A DNA stretch of 64,000 bases from RYN-230 sp963851025 (GTDB lineage Bacteria; Actinomycetota; Actinomycetes; Streptosporangiales; Streptosporangiaceae): positions 96,215 to 160,214 of the forward strand of contig CAWKOA010000013.1 in the NCBI GenBank assembly GCA_963851025.1. Direction: 5' to 3'. The notes under the pieces were generated by a model. The model ran no database searches and was not told the origin of the DNA. It was given only the letters and a program-made list of their open reading frames with translations. Below are positions 29,316-39,349 of the stretch, piece by piece (position 1 is the first letter of the stretch; each line of letters starts with the position of its first letter). The translations under genes were made by a program, and so were the position numbers.

Positions 29316-30328
29316 ATGCGCATCACCGTGCTGGCAGGCGGAGTCGGGGCCGCGCGCTTCCTGCGCGGGCTCAAGGCTGAGGTCCCGGACGCCGACATCA
29401 CCGTCATCGGCAATACCGGGGACGACATCAGCCTGTTCGGCCTGCACGTCTCGCCCGACCTGGACACCGTGATGTACACGCTCGGCGGCGGGATCAGCGA
29501 GGAGCAGGGCTGGGGCCGGGACTCCGACACGTTCACCGTCCTGGCCGAGCTGGCCGCCTACAGCACCGGCTCCGGCTGGTCCGGGCCGGACTGGTTCAAC
29601 CTGGGCGACAAGGATTTCGCCACCCACATCGTCCGGACCAGCATGCTGGCGGCCGGGCAGCCGCTGTCGGCGGCCACGGCCGCGCTGTGCGAGCGCTGGC
29701 AGCCGGGGGTGACGCTGATCCCGATGACGGATGACTGGACCGAGACCCACGTGGTGCTGGCCGACGGCCGGCGGCCAGGCCGCCCGGGCCGGGGCAGGCC
29801 GGGCCGGGGCAGGCCGGGACCCGCCGCACCGTGCACTTCCAGGAGTGGTGGGTGCGGCTGCACGCCGAGGTGCCCGCGGCCGGCATCATCATCGAGGGGG
29901 CGGCCCGGGCCCGGCCCGCCCCGGGCGTGCTCGAGGCGATCGACGAGGCCGACGTGGTCCTGTTCCCGCCCTCCAACCCGGTGGTGAGCATCGGCGCCAT
30001 CCTGGCCGTGCCCGCGATCGCGGACGCGGTCCGGGCCAAGACCGTGGTCGGGGTGTCCCCGATCATCGGCGGGGCGCCGGTGCGCGGCATGGCCGACGCA
30101 TGCCTCGCGGCCATCGGGGTGCCCGCCACCGCCCAGGCCGTGGCGGCGCACTACGGGCCCGGGCTGCTGAACGGCTGGCTGGTCGACGAGCAGGACAAGG
30201 CCGCGGTGGACGACCCGGAACTGGCCGGGATCACGGTCCGCGCGCTGCCCCTGTACATGACGAGCCTCGCCGCCACGGCCACCATCGCCCGGGCCGCCCT
30301 CGACCTGGCCCGGGACCTGCGCGGATGA
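29316..30328 (+). CDS. fbiA: 2-phospho-L-lactate transferase FbiA (CofD), one frameshift at a tandem repeat
   Basis: Transfers a lactyl-type phosphate to the deazaflavin FO, yielding F420-0 or dehydro-F420-0. The N-terminal segment MRITVLAGGVGAARFLRGL, NTGDDISLFGLHVSPDLDT and IVRTSMLAAGQPLS is in one frame up to about 29775. FQEWWVRLHAEVPAAGI through FPPSNPVVSIGAILAVP to the C-terminus DLARDLRG is in another. The break coincides with a 15-base tandem repeat at 29784-29818. The stop overlaps the fbiB ATG. The reconstructed length (about 330) is normal. Divergent from whiB, as in other actinomycetes. Confidence 0.92.
29784..29818 (+). repeat. 15-bp tandem repeat inside fbiA
   Basis: Two perfect copies of CCGGGCCGGGGCAGG (29784-29798, 29799-29813) plus a partial third. 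They encode a Gly/Arg-rich insertion absent from the usual GRRxHFQEWW junction of FbiA, and the frameshift lies in or beside the repeat. Confidence 0.7.
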
Positions 30329-31639
30329 CCGGCCACGGTCCGGGCGGCCCCGCCGCCCCGCGCAGCCTGTCAGTGACCGGGCGTGGCCGGCCTGCCCGAG
30401 ATCGCCGCCGGCGACGACCTGGCCGGCCTGATCGCGGACGCCACGCCGGACCTGGCCGACGGGGACATCCTCGTGATCACCTCGAAGATCGTGAGCAAGG
30501 CGGAGGGCCGCGTCATCCGGGCTGACCGGGACAAGGCGATCGACGCGGAGACGGTGCGGGTGGTGGCGCGGCGCGGCCCGGCCCGCATCGTGGAGACCCA
30601 GCACGGCCTGGTGCTGGCCGCGGCCGGGGTGGACGACTCCAACACGGCCCCGGGCACGGTGGCCCTGCTGCCCGCGGACCCGGACGACTCGGCCCGCCGG
30701 ATCCGCCGCGGGCTGCGCGAGCGGCGCCACGTCAACGTGGCCGTGGTGATCACCGACACGATGGGGCGGCCCTGGCGGATCGGCCAGGCGGACGCGGCCA
30801 TCGGCGCCGCCGGGCTGGCCCCGCTGCGCGACTACCGCGGCCAGGCGGACACCTTCGGCCAGACCATGGAGGTGACGGTCACCGCCGTCGCCGACGAACT
30901 CGCGTCGGCCGCGGACCTGGTCAAGGGCAAGGTGGCCAGCATCCCGGTGGCGCTGGTCCGGGGGCTCGGGGACCTGGTCACCCAGGAGGACGGCCCGGGC
31001 GCCCAGGCGCTGATCCGGCCCGCGGCCGAGGACATGTTCCGCTACGGCCCGGGTGAGGTGCTGTCCGCGCGGCGCACGGTGCGGGACTTCACCGCCGACC
31101 CGGTGGACCCCGAGGCGGTGCGCCGCGCGATCGCGGCCGCCCTCACCGCGCCGGCCCCGCATCACTCCACGCCGGCCCGGTTCGCGGTGCTGTCGTCCGC
31201 CCGGGCCCGGACCGGGCTGCTCGACGACATGCTGGCCGCGTGGATCTCGGATCTGCGCGGGGACGGGTTCACCGAAGAGCAGATCGCCCGGCGGGTCCGG
31301 CGCGGCGAGCCGCTGCGCCGCGCTCCGCTGATCATCGTGCCGTGCCTGGTCGCCGACGCGGCCCACGTCTACCCGGACGCCAGGCGGAACGCGGCCGAGC
31401 GGGAGATGTTCGTGGTGGCGGTGGGCGCGGCGGTGGAGAACCTGCTCGTCGCCCTGGCCGTGGAGGGACTGGGCTCGTGCTGGGTGTCCAGCACCATGTT
31501 CTGCCGGCCGGTCGCGGCGGCCGCCCTCGGCCTGCCGGAGGGCTGGGAGCCGATGGGCGCGGTCGGCGTGGGCCACCCCGCGGCCGCGCCCGCCGACCGC
31601 CCGCCCCGTGACCCGGGCGACTTCATGATCACCCGGTGA
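30325..31639 (+). CDS. fbiB: F420-0:gamma-glutamyl ligase / FMN reductase FbiB, one frameshift
   Basis: Adds glutamates to F420-0 and, through its C-terminal nitroreductase-like FMN domain, reduces dehydro-F420-0. ATG 30325 overlaps the fbiA stop (ATGA); the frame changes near 30376-30382 at an ACCGGGCGTGG run, after which VAGLPEIAAGDDLAGLI and the rest are open. The CofE domain has ITSKIVSKAEGR, ITDTMGRPWRIGQADAAIG and SIPVALVRGLGD (to about residue 240). The nitroreductase half has RRTVRDFTADPVDPEAVRRA and GLGSCWVSSTMFCRP. The fused CofE/nitroreductase layout is the actinobacterial form. Confidence 0.92.
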
Positions 31640-31658
31640 GAACCGGCTAAGACACGCC

Positions 31659-33060
31659 TTAGATCTCCAGGCGGCGGGACAGGTCGGAGGCCAGCACGCC
31701 GCCGGGGTCGAGTTCGGCCCGGAGCTTGCGGAATTCCTCCAGCCGCGGGTACATCCCGGCGAACACCTCGGGCCGCACCCGGGAGTCCTTGGCCAGGTAG
31801 ACCCGGCCCCCGGCGTCCAGCACGTCCCGGTCGAGCTGGTCGAGCAGCCCGGCCAGGCCGGGCGTGCCCGCCGGGAAGTCGAGCGCCAGCGTCCAGCCCG
31901 GCAGCGGGAAGGACAGGAAGCCCGGGTCCGCCGGGCCGAACCGCTTGAGCACGGTCACGAACGAGGGAGCGCGGGCGCCGCTGATCCGCTCCAGCGCCCG
32001 GCGCACCACGGCCTCCTGGCCGAACGGCACCACGAACTGGTACTGGCGGAAGCCCGGCGGGCCGTACACGCGGTTCCAGTTCCTGATCCCGTCCAGCGGG
32101 TGGAAGAACGCGCCGATGGTCTGGATCTCCCCCTCGCGCCGCCGCGGGGCCTTGCGGAACCAGACCTCGTTGGCCAGCCCGACCGTGACCGGGTTCAGCA
32201 GCCCGCCCGGGAAACCCCGCGGGGCGCCGATCCGGGCGCCGGGCCGGAACGCCAGCGGGTCGCGCCGGTCCTTGGCGGCCAGGTCGCCCAGGGCCGCGAA
32301 GTCGCCGCTGGTGATCACGGACCGGCCCAGGCCGGCCCCGCGGGCCAGGCAGTCCGTCCAGGCCACGGTGTAGCTGTAGCGGTCGTCGGTGGCCGACAGG
32401 TAGGCCATGGTCTCGTCGATGTCGGGGGTGCGGACGGTGTCCACCCGCACCCGCGAGGTCGGCACCGGCTTCATCTGGACGGCCGCGGCCAGGATGATGC
32501 CGGTCAGGCCCATCCCGCCGGCCGTGGCCCAGAACAGGCCGCGGATCGCCGTCGGGCGTTACCCGGCACTGGCGGCCGTCCGGCAGCAGCAGGTCGAACC
32601 AGGGCACGTGCTGGGCGAAGCTGCCCGCGACGTGATGGTTCTTGCCGTGCACGTCCGCGGCGATCGCGCCGCCCACCGTCACCTGCCGGGTCCCGGGTGA
32701 TACCGGCACGAACCAGCCGGACGGCAGCCCCGCCACCATGAGCTGCTCCAGGCTGACCCCGGCGTCGCAGGTGACCAGCCCGCTGCTGGCGTCGAAGCTG
32801 GTGATCCGGCGCATCGCGGTGGTGCCGATGACCAGGCCGCCGCCGCACTGCGCCGCGTTGTTGTAGCTGCGGCCCAGGCCACGGGCGATCACGCCGCGGG
32901 CCGGGGCCGCGGCCAGCAGCCCGGCGACCTCAGCGGGATCGGCGGGCTCAGCCAGCTGCGCGGTCGAGGGCGCGATCCGGCCCCAGCCGGTGAGCTCGGT
33001 GGCCCGGCCCGCCGGCCGGCCGCCGCCGGGGTCCCGCCACTGTGATCTGCCATGCCTCAT
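31659..33060 (-). CDS. dprE1: DprE1-like FAD-linked oxidoreductase, one frameshift
   Basis: VAO-type flavoprotein resembling decaprenylphosphoryl-ribose 2-oxidase (arabinan precursor synthesis). The FAD-domain half (TELTGWGRIAPSTAQL, ARGLGRSYNNAAQCGGG, VTVGGAIAADVHGKNHH) is in one frame to about 32550. The other half (GMGLTGIILAAAVQMKP to SDLSRRLEI) is in another. The catalytic-type Lys in YLAKDSR is present. At the Cys targeted by benzothiazinones in M. tuberculosis (ICVDFP) this protein has Ala (LALDFP). No DprE2 partner is nearby, so the physiological substrate is inferred only. Convergent with fbiB. Confidence 0.85.
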
Positions 33061-33145
33061 CCCTCCGGTGGCACTACTGCCCGTGCTGCCCCCCGATCAT
33101 GCCCGCTCCGGCCCGCGCCCGCGCCGGAGTCAGCGGCCGCAGGAG

Positions 33146-35797
33146 TCAGGGCATGGCCAGCGGCAGCGCCGTCCGCGTGCCGCCCCGCACCGCCCCGCAC
33201 ACCCCGTCGCTGGCCGCCGCGGCCGCCAGCCGGTCGGGGGCGGGCTGCCCGTAGGTCGTGGTGCGCTGGCGCAGCGGCCGCTCCAGCGGCGCCACCAGCT
33301 CCGCGAACTGGCTGATCGTCTTGAAGGAGCCGTTCTGCGAGCCGGCCATCCGGCTGATCGTCTCCTCCATCAGCGTGCCGCCCAGGTCGTTCACGCCGCC
33401 CTGGAGCACGTCCTGGCACAGGTCCTCGCCGAGCTTGACCCACGAGCACTGGATCGAGCTGATCGCGCCGTGCAGCATGATCCGGGACAGCGCGTGCACG
33501 GCCCGGTTCTCCCGCCGGGTGGGCCCGGGCCGGGCCAGCCCGGCCAGGTAGATGGGCGCGCTGGCGTGCACGAACGGGAGCAGCACGAACTCGGTGAAGC
33601 CGCCGGTGCGTTCCTGGATGCCCCGGATGACCCGCAGGTGCCCGACCCAGTGCGCCGGGGTGTCCACGTGCCCGTACATCATCGTCGCGGAGGTCGGGAT
33701 GCCCAGCTCATGGGCGGTGGTGATGACCTCGATCCAGGCGGACGCGGGGAGCTTGCCCTTGGTGAGCACCCAGCGCACGTCGTCGTCGAGGATCTCCGCG
33801 GCCGTGCCGGGCAGCGAGCCGACCCCGGCTTCCCGGGCCCGCCCCAGCCAGTCCCGGATGCTCAGCCCGGTCCGGGACGCGCCGTTGACCACCTCCATGG
33901 GCGAGAACGCGTGCACGTGCAGACCGGGCACCCGGCGCTTGACCTCGGCCGCAATGTCGAAGTAGGCGGTGCCGGGCAGGTCGGGATGGATCCCGCCCTG
34001 CATGCAGACCTCGGTGGCCCCGGCCTCCCAGGCTTCCTCGGCCCGGTCGCCGATCTGGGCCATGGACAGCGTGTAGGCGTCCGCGTCGGTGCGGCGCTGG
34101 GCGAACGCGCAGAACCGGCAGCCGGTGTAGCAGACGTTGGTGAAGTTGATGTTGCGGGTGACCACGTAGGTCACGTCGTCGCCCATGGCGTCCCGGCGCA
34201 GCCCGTCGGCCAGCGCGGCCAGGGCCTCCAGTTCCGGGCCGTCCGCGTCCAGCAGCGCGAGGGCCTCGGAATCGGTGATCCCGGCCGGGTCACGCTCGGC
34301 GCTGCGCAGCGCGGCCGCCACCTCGGGCCGCAGGCGCCGCGGGGCGGCCACCGCGTCCCGCCGGGCCTCGGGGGCGATCCGGGTCGCGACCTCGGCCCAG
34401 TCCCCGTAGACCTCGGAGAAGTCCTCCCGCCGGTCGGCCGTCCGGCCCGCGGTGTCGATGGTCACGTGCAGGTCGGTGCGGCCGGACGCCTCGCCCCAGC
34501 CCCCGTCCGGCTCCTGCCAGGGCAGGCCGGCCGGGCGGGCGTCCTCGCGGGCCAGCCCGGTGGCCGGATCGGCCAGCGCGGCCACGTGGGCGGCGAGCCT
34601 CGGGTCCAGCCACGGCTCGCGCAGGTAGCCCGGGTAGATCGTGAGGCGCTCGCGCAGCGTCAGCCCGGCCGCCGCGGTCCGCGAGGCCAGCTCGTCGATC
34701 TGCGGCCAGGGACGCTCCGGGTTGACGTGGTCGGGGGTGAGCGGCGACACGCCACCCCAGTCGTCGATCCCGGCCGCCAGGATCAGCCCGTACTCCTCGC
34801 CGATCAGGTTGGGCGGGGCCTGGATGCGCGCGGCCGGCCCGAGGACCAGCCGGGTGACCGCGATGGTGGCGGCCAGGTCCTCCAGGCCGGCGTCCGGCAC
34901 GCCGCGCATCTTCGTGTCCGGCTTGGCCCGGAAGTTCTGCACGATCACTTCCTGGATGCCGCCGTACTCGCGGGCCACGCCCCGGATGGCGAACACCGAC
35001 TCGGCCCGTTCGGCCAGGGTCTCGCCGATGCCGATCAGGATGCCGGTGGTGAACGGCACGCTGCTGCGGCCCGCGTCCTCCAGCACCCGCAGCCGGACCG
35101 CGGGGTCCTTGTCCGGGCTGCCGAAGTGCGGGCCGCCGCGCTCAGTGAACAGCCGCGCCGCCGTGGTCTCCAGCATCATGCCCATGGACGGGGCCACGGG
35201 CTTGAGCCGCTGGAAGTCCTGCCAGCTCAGCACGCCCGGGTTCAGGTGCGGCAGCAGCCCGGTCTCCTCCAGCACCCGGATGGCCATGGCCCGGACGTAG
35301 GACAGGGTGTCGTCGTAGCCGTGCGCGTCCAGCCACTCCCGGGCCTGGGGCCAGCGCGCCTCCGGCTGGTCGCCCAGGGTGAACAGGGCTTCCTTGCAGC
35401 CGAGGGCGGCGCCGTCCGCGGCGATGCGCAGCACCTCGTCCGGGGACAGGTACGGGCTGTCCAGCCGCCCGGGCACGGTCACGAACGTGCAGTAACCGCA
35501 GCGGTCCCGGCACAGCCGGGTGAGCGGGATGAACACCTTGCGCGAGTAGGTGATGACGCCGGGGCGGCCCGCGGCGTCCAGCCCGCTGTCCCGGGTCCGG
35601 GCCGCGTAGCCGAGCAGCTCGGTCAGCTGATCGCCGCGGGCGTGCAGCAGCACGGCGGCCTCGGCGGGGTCCAGGGTCTTGCCGTCCCGGGCCCGGGCCA
35701 GCGCGCGGCGCAGGGCACTGGCGGGCGGTTGCGGTTCCGGCTGAGCCGCGGGGCGGGGAAGGCGGGGGGCGGGCGAGTCAGCGCTCATCCTCCCCAC
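33146..35797 (-). CDS. fbiC: FO synthase FbiC (fused CofG-CofH)
   Basis: Makes the deazaflavin FO from tyrosine and a riboflavin-pathway uracil intermediate using two radical-SAM domains. 883 residues, uninterrupted, matching the fused actinobacterial form. CofG half: radical-SAM CRDRCGYC at about 96-103. CofH half: CYTGCRFC near residue 560, followed by GATEVCMQGGIHPDLPG. Long conserved stretches such as VFIPLTRL and NLIGEEYGLILAAGIDDWGG are visible. MSADSPAP (ATG 35788) is an alternative start three codons in. With fbiA and fbiB in the same 6.5 kb this supplies the committed steps of F420 synthesis. Confidence 0.97.
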   Translation of the reverse strand: MGRMSADSPAPRLPRPAAQPEPQPPASALRRALARARDGKTLDPAEAAVLLHARGDQLTELLGYAARTRDSGLDAAGRPGVITYSRKVFIPLTRLCRDRCGYCTFVTVPGRLDSPYLSPDEVLRIAADGAALGCKEALFTLGDQPEARWPQAREWLDAHGYDDTLSYVRAMAIRVLEETGLLPHLNPGVLSWQDFQRLKPVAPSMGMMLETTAARLFTERGGPHFGSPDKDPAVRLRVLEDAGRSSVPFTTGILIGIGETLAERAESVFAIRGVAREYGGIQEVIVQNFRAKPDTKMRGVPDAGLEDLAATIAVTRLVLGPAARIQAPPNLIGEEYGLILAAGIDDWGGVSPLTPDHVNPERPWPQIDELASRTAAAGLTLRERLTIYPGYLREPWLDPRLAAHVAALADPATGLAREDARPAGLPWQEPDGGWGEASGRTDLHVTIDTAGRTADRREDFSEVYGDWAEVATRIAPEARRDAVAAPRRLRPEVAAALRSAERDPAGITDSEALALLDADGPELEALAALADGLRRDAMGDDVTYVVTRNINFTNVCYTGCRFCAFAQRRTDADAYTLSMAQIGDRAEEAWEAGATEVCMQGGIHPDLPGTAYFDIAAEVKRRVPGLHVHAFSPMEVVNGASRTGLSIRDWLGRAREAGVGSLPGTAAEILDDDVRWVLTKGKLPASAWIEVITTAHELGIPTSATMMYGHVDTPAHWVGHLRVIRGIQERTGGFTEFVLLPFVHASAPIYLAGLARPGPTRRENRAVHALSRIMLHGAISSIQCSWVKLGEDLCQDVLQGGVNDLGGTLMEETISRMAGSQNGSFKTISQFAELVAPLERPLRQRTTTYGQPAPDRLAAAAASDGVCGAVRGGTRTALPLAMP

Positions 35798-35871
35798 CCT
35801 AGGTGGTGCCTCCCCGGCCCTCCGGCCCGCCCGCCCCCCGCACCCGCCCCACGCCCCGCACCCGGGACACG

Positions 35872-35927
35872 GTTCGTGATCATGGGTTTGGTGTCGTTAT
35901 AGCGACACCAAACCCATGATCACGAAC
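35872..35927. terminator. 25-bp perfect palindrome (second copy of GTGATCATG type)
   Basis: Arms 35872-35896 and 35903-35927 pair perfectly around a 6-base loop (TTATAG). It shares GTGATCATG and the TTxGGTG portion with the palindrome at 16252-16305. Positions that differ between the two are changed in both arms, so pairing is kept. It lies downstream of the minus-strand AlkA-type gene and 75 bases before the fbiC start, fitting a terminator that insulates fbiC. Confidence 0.75.
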
Positions 35928-35941
35928 ACACCCTGTGACTT

Positions 35942-35984
35942 GGGGGGCTGGGGGGGCTTGGGGGGCTTGGCGGGGCTGGTGGGG
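35942..35984 (+). repeat. G-tract motif beside the palindrome
   Basis: Runs of 6, 7, 6, 4 and 4 G with spacers of two to six bases lie on the plus strand, between the palindrome and the stop of the minus-strand glycosylase gene (36004). This satisfies the G-quadruplex pattern and mirrors the layout at 16252-16368. Confidence 0.7.
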
Positions 35985-36003
35985 CTGGCTGGCCCCGGGG
36001 GGG

Positions 36004-37059
36004 TCAGAAGGCGCGGTAGTCGCGGACTGACATGCGGGGGCCGCGGCGCGGCGGGCGGATCCCGCCCAGCTCCACCAGCCGGGCCGCCCGGTGCCGGTGC
36101 CCGGCGTACGGCGCCAGCAGCTCGAGCATCCCGGCGTCGTCCACCACCCGCCCGGCCAGCGCCCAGCCCACGGCCGAGGGCAGGTGATAGTCCCCCACGG
36201 ACACCGCGTCCGCGTCCCCGCAGGCACGCTGCCGCACCTCGGCCGAGGTCCAGACGCCGATCCCGGGCAGGGACCGCAGCCGGCGGTCGGCCTCGGCCGG
36301 GGTCATGGTCACGATCTCCTCGAGCCGGCCCGCCACCTCGGCCGCGCCGATGATGGTGCGGGCCCGCACCCCCTCGACCCCGGCCCGGTGCCACTCCCAG
36401 GACGGGATGCGGCACCAGGCCCGCGGCGGGGGGCACACCCGCATCCCGGCCGGGGCGGGCCCCGGGGCCGGGCCGCCGAACTTGAGCAGCAGGTAGCGCC
36501 AGGCCCGGCGGGCCTCCACGCCGACCACCTTCTGCTCCAGCACGGCCGGGACCAGGGCCTCGATCACCCGGCCGGACCGGCCGACCCGCACCCCCGGGTG
36601 CCGCGCGGACAGCTCGCGCAGGACCGGGTGCGCGGGATCGAACCCGGCCCGGTCGTCGTCGGCGCCGAGCATCCCGGGCAGCTCGCGGAGCAGCCACGCG
36701 GCACCCGGGCCCCACGCGGCCGCGCGGATCACGGTGACCTCAGGACCCGCGGGCCGGGCCGGGGCCACACGGAGCGTGCCGGGTCCCTCCGGGGTCAGCG
36801 CGGTGCGCCAGGTGCAGCCGTCCGGGGTGACCCGGAAGGCCGGATCCCCGCGGCCACGGGCGTGCACGCCCAGGGTGCGCGGCAGGTCGAGCGGGAACGG
36901 CGCCCGCCACTCCCGCGTCGCGCCCGGGTCGCCCGCCCCGCCCGGCGGCTGGTTCCCGGCGCCCGCGGCCACTGCGGGCGGCTGGTCTCCAGCTTCACTG
37001 TTTACGGCCGGCGGCTGGTCCCTGGCGCCCCCGGCGACGGCCGGCGGCGGCTGCACCAC
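36004..37059 (-). CDS. DNA-3-methyladenine glycosylase-type HhH-GPD protein
   Basis: Probable base-excision repair glycosylase, 351 residues. Helix-hairpin-helix: SLPGIGVWTSAEVRQRA; the catalytic Asp is in VSVGDYHLPSAVGWALAG. Upstream VIEALVPAVLEQKVVGVEARRAW is the AlkA-like helical core. The N-terminal 45 residues carry imperfect QPPAV repeats and are probably not structured; the true start may be downstream. Substrate range is not readable. It ends next to a G-tract and palindrome and lies 17 bases after the ManC-like gene, so it is probably the last gene of that operon. Confidence 0.85.
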   Translation of the reverse strand: MVQPPPAVAGGARDQPPAVNSEAGDQPPAVAAGAGNQPPGGAGDPGATREWRAPFPLDLPRTLGVHARGRGDPAFRVTPDGCTWRTALTPEGPGTLRVAPARPAGPEVTVIRAAAWGPGAAWLLRELPGMLGADDDRAGFDPAHPVLRELSARHPGVRVGRSGRVIEALVPAVLEQKVVGVEARRAWRYLLLKFGGPAPGPAPAGMRVCPPPRAWCRIPSWEWHRAGVEGVRARTIIGAAEVAGRLEEIVTMTPAEADRRLRSLPGIGVWTSAEVRQRACGDADAVSVGDYHLPSAVGWALAGRVVDDAGMLELLAPYAGHRHRAARLVELGGIRPPRRGPRMSVRDYRAF

Positions 37060-37075
37060 GGAGGCCGCCGCGCGA

Positions 37076-38200
37076 TCAGGCGTCGGTGGAGAAGCGGACG
37101 CAGGTCAGGCCCAGGGTCTGGCCGGGCCAGACGCGCAGCCCGCCGCGCAGCTCGTTGCCCGGGGAGATGTGCGCCTCGTCCCCGATCACCACGCCGTCCA
37201 GGACCACGCCCTCGCCGATGACCGTGCCGCGGCCGATCACGCTGCCGCTGACCCGGGCCCCGGCGCCGACGCTGGCCGCGTCGAACAGCACGCTGCCGGT
37301 GACGTAGGCGTCCGCGCCGACCCGCGCGCCCGCGCCGACCACGGTGCCGCCGCACACCTGGGCCGCCGGGTCGATCGCGGCCCCGTCCAGGGCCAGCATC
37401 TCCCCCGGCGGGCCGGGCATGGCGGCCGAGGCCAGCCGCCCGCGCACCAGGTCACACGAGCCCTGCACGAACGCCTCGGGGGTGCCCACGTCGAGCCAGT
37501 AGGACGAATCGGGGTAGCCCATCACCACGGCCCCCGCACTGATCAGGTCGGGGAAGGTGCTCCGTTCCACGGAGATCACCTGGCCGGGCGGGATCTCGTC
37601 GATGACCGACCGGCGGAACACGTAGCAGCCCGCGTTGATCCGGTTGGTGACCGGGTTGGGAGTCTTCTCCAGGAACGCGGTCACCCGGCCGTCGGCGTCG
37701 GTGGGCACGCAGCCGAACCGGGCCGGGTCGGGCACCTCGACCAGGTGCAGCGTCACCGCGGCGTCGGCCTTGCGGTGCAGGTCGATCTGCGCGGAGATGT
37801 CGTGACCGGACAGGATGTCGCCGTTCAGCACGACGACCGGGCTGTCCGGGCCGCTGCGCAGGCCGGACGCGGCGTTCCGGATCGCGCCGCCGGTGCCGAG
37901 CGGCTCCGGCTCGTGGACGTAGGAGATCTCCAGCCCGAACGCGGCCCCGTCGCCGAAGCACTCGGCGAACATGCTGGCCCGGTAGGCGGTGGCCAGCACG
38001 ACGTGGGTGATGCCGGCCGCGGCCGCCTTGGCGAACTGGTGGGCGAGGAACGGCACGCCCGCGGTCGGCAGCAGCGGCTTGGGCGTCCCGATGGTCAGCG
38101 GGCGCAGCCGGGTGCCCTGGCCGCCGACGAGCAGGATGGCCTCAAGCGGCTCGCGGCCCGCCTGGGATAGCGCTGAGGGCATTTCTGGCTGGCCTGACAT
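37076..38200 (-). CDS. Sugar-1-phosphate nucleotidyltransferase (ManC/NDP-sugar synthase type)
   Basis: Transfers a nucleotidyl group to a sugar-1-phosphate; by context GDP-mannose or a related donor. 374 residues from ATG 38200. N-terminal nucleotidyltransferase: EAILLVGGQGTRLRPLTIGT then PKPLLPTAGVPFLAHQF; VVVLNGDILSG carries the metal-binding Asp; LEKTPNPVTNRINAGCYVF and SSYWLDVGTPEAFVQ follow. The C-terminal third is a left-handed beta-helix (VVGAGARVGADAYVTGSVLF and similar hexapeptides). The GT4 gene is 12 bases upstream. Exact sugar and nucleotide are not determinable. Confidence 0.9.
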   Translation of the reverse strand: MSGQPEMPSALSQAGREPLEAILLVGGQGTRLRPLTIGTPKPLLPTAGVPFLAHQFAKAAAAGITHVVLATAYRASMFAECFGDGAAFGLEISYVHEPEPLGTGGAIRNAASGLRSGPDSPVVVLNGDILSGHDISAQIDLHRKADAAVTLHLVEVPDPARFGCVPTDADGRVTAFLEKTPNPVTNRINAGCYVFRRSVIDEIPPGQVISVERSTFPDLISAGAVVMGYPDSSYWLDVGTPEAFVQGSCDLVRGRLASAAMPGPPGEMLALDGAAIDPAAQVCGGTVVGAGARVGADAYVTGSVLFDAASVGAGARVSGSVIGRGTVIGEGVVLDGVVIGDEAHISPGNELRGGLRVWPGQTLGLTCVRFSTDA

Positions 38201-38211
38201 AGGCAGCGAGG

Positions 38212-39349
38212 TTACTCCGCGCCCTGCGCCGCTGCACGCTGGTACGACGCCATGTGGGCCTCGGCCGAGGCCTCCCAGGTGAATTCCTGGGACCGGGCGT
38301 GCCCGGCCTCGCCCAGGGATTCCAGCCGGGCCGGGTCGTCGAGCAGGCCGCGCAGCGCCGCCTGGATGGCCTCGGCGTCGGGCTCGGTATAGGCGACCGC
38401 GTCCCCGCCGACCTCCGGCAGCGACGTCCGGTGGGTGGTGAGCACCGGCGCGCCGCAGGCCATGGCCTCCAGCACGGGCAGCCCGAAACCTTCGCCGCGG
38501 CTCGGGAACGCCACCACGAGCGCGCCGCCGAGGAAGCCGGGCAGGTCGGAGAAGCGCAGGTAGCCGGGGCGGACCAGGCGCAGGTGCGCGGGGACCGCGG
38601 CCACCGCCTCGTCCACTTCCTCGCTCCAGCCGCTGCCGCCGCCGAGCACCAGCGCGGGCGGGTCGGACAGGTCCGCCACGGCGCCAGCCCAGCCGCTGAT
38701 CAGCGCCGGGACGTTCTTGCGCGGCTCCAGGCCGCCCAGGTAGGCCACGTACGGCTTGCCGTGCAGGCCCAGCCGGTCGGACACCTGGCGGATCCGCTCC
38801 GGGGCCGGGCCGGTGGAACAGCGCGTGGTCCACGCCGTGGTACGCCACATCGATCCGGGTCGGGTCGGCGCCCAGCACCCGGACCAGCTCGTCCCGGGTG
38901 GCCTTGGACGGGACCAGCAGCCGGGTGGCCCGGCGGGCCGCGGTCCGGATCGCGGATTTGAAGAAGGTCGCCGTCACCGGGTTGTGCGCGTCCGGCTCGG
39001 TGAAGTACGTCAGGTCGTGAATGGTCGAGACCACGGGCACGCCGGGCCGCAGCGGCATCGTGTAGTGCGGGGCGTGCAGGACGTCGGCGTTCACCTGCTG
39101 GGCGACCAGCGGCAGGCCGGTCTGCTCCCAGGCCAGCCGGGCCGGCCGGTGCGCGATGGCGGTCGGGCCGGCCACGATGCTCGCCTCGGGCACGAGCCTG
39201 CCGTACCGCTCTTCGTCATTACGCTGGCACGCCACCGCGAGGTCCGCTCCGGTCGCGCCCAGCGCGGCCACCAGGCCGTCGACGTAACGGCCGAGCGCAC
39301 CGCGGTCCGCCGGGACGGCGGTCGCGTCAACCAGCACCCGAGGTGCCAC
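38212..39349 (-). CDS. GT4 family glycosyltransferase, one frameshift
   Basis: GT-B retaining glycosyltransferase of the mannosyltransferase type. GTG 39349 starts VAPRVLVDATAVPADRGALG; the frame breaks near 38805 within a GGGCCGGGCCGG run, then continues VSDRLGLHGKPYVAYLGGLE with PRKNVPALISGW. The donor-site motif SRGEGFGLPVLEAMACGAPV has the two conserved Glu. DNA upstream of the start holds GGAAGGAG, eleven bases away. It precedes the nucleotidyltransferase gene, suggesting donor synthesis and transfer are coordinated. The acceptor is unknown. Confidence 0.87.

Noticed and set aside
32990..35902. 970-codon plus-strand open frame opposite fbiC
   Set aside because: fbiC on the minus strand has two intact radical-SAM domains; the opposite frame is a His/Arg/Gly-rich shadow.
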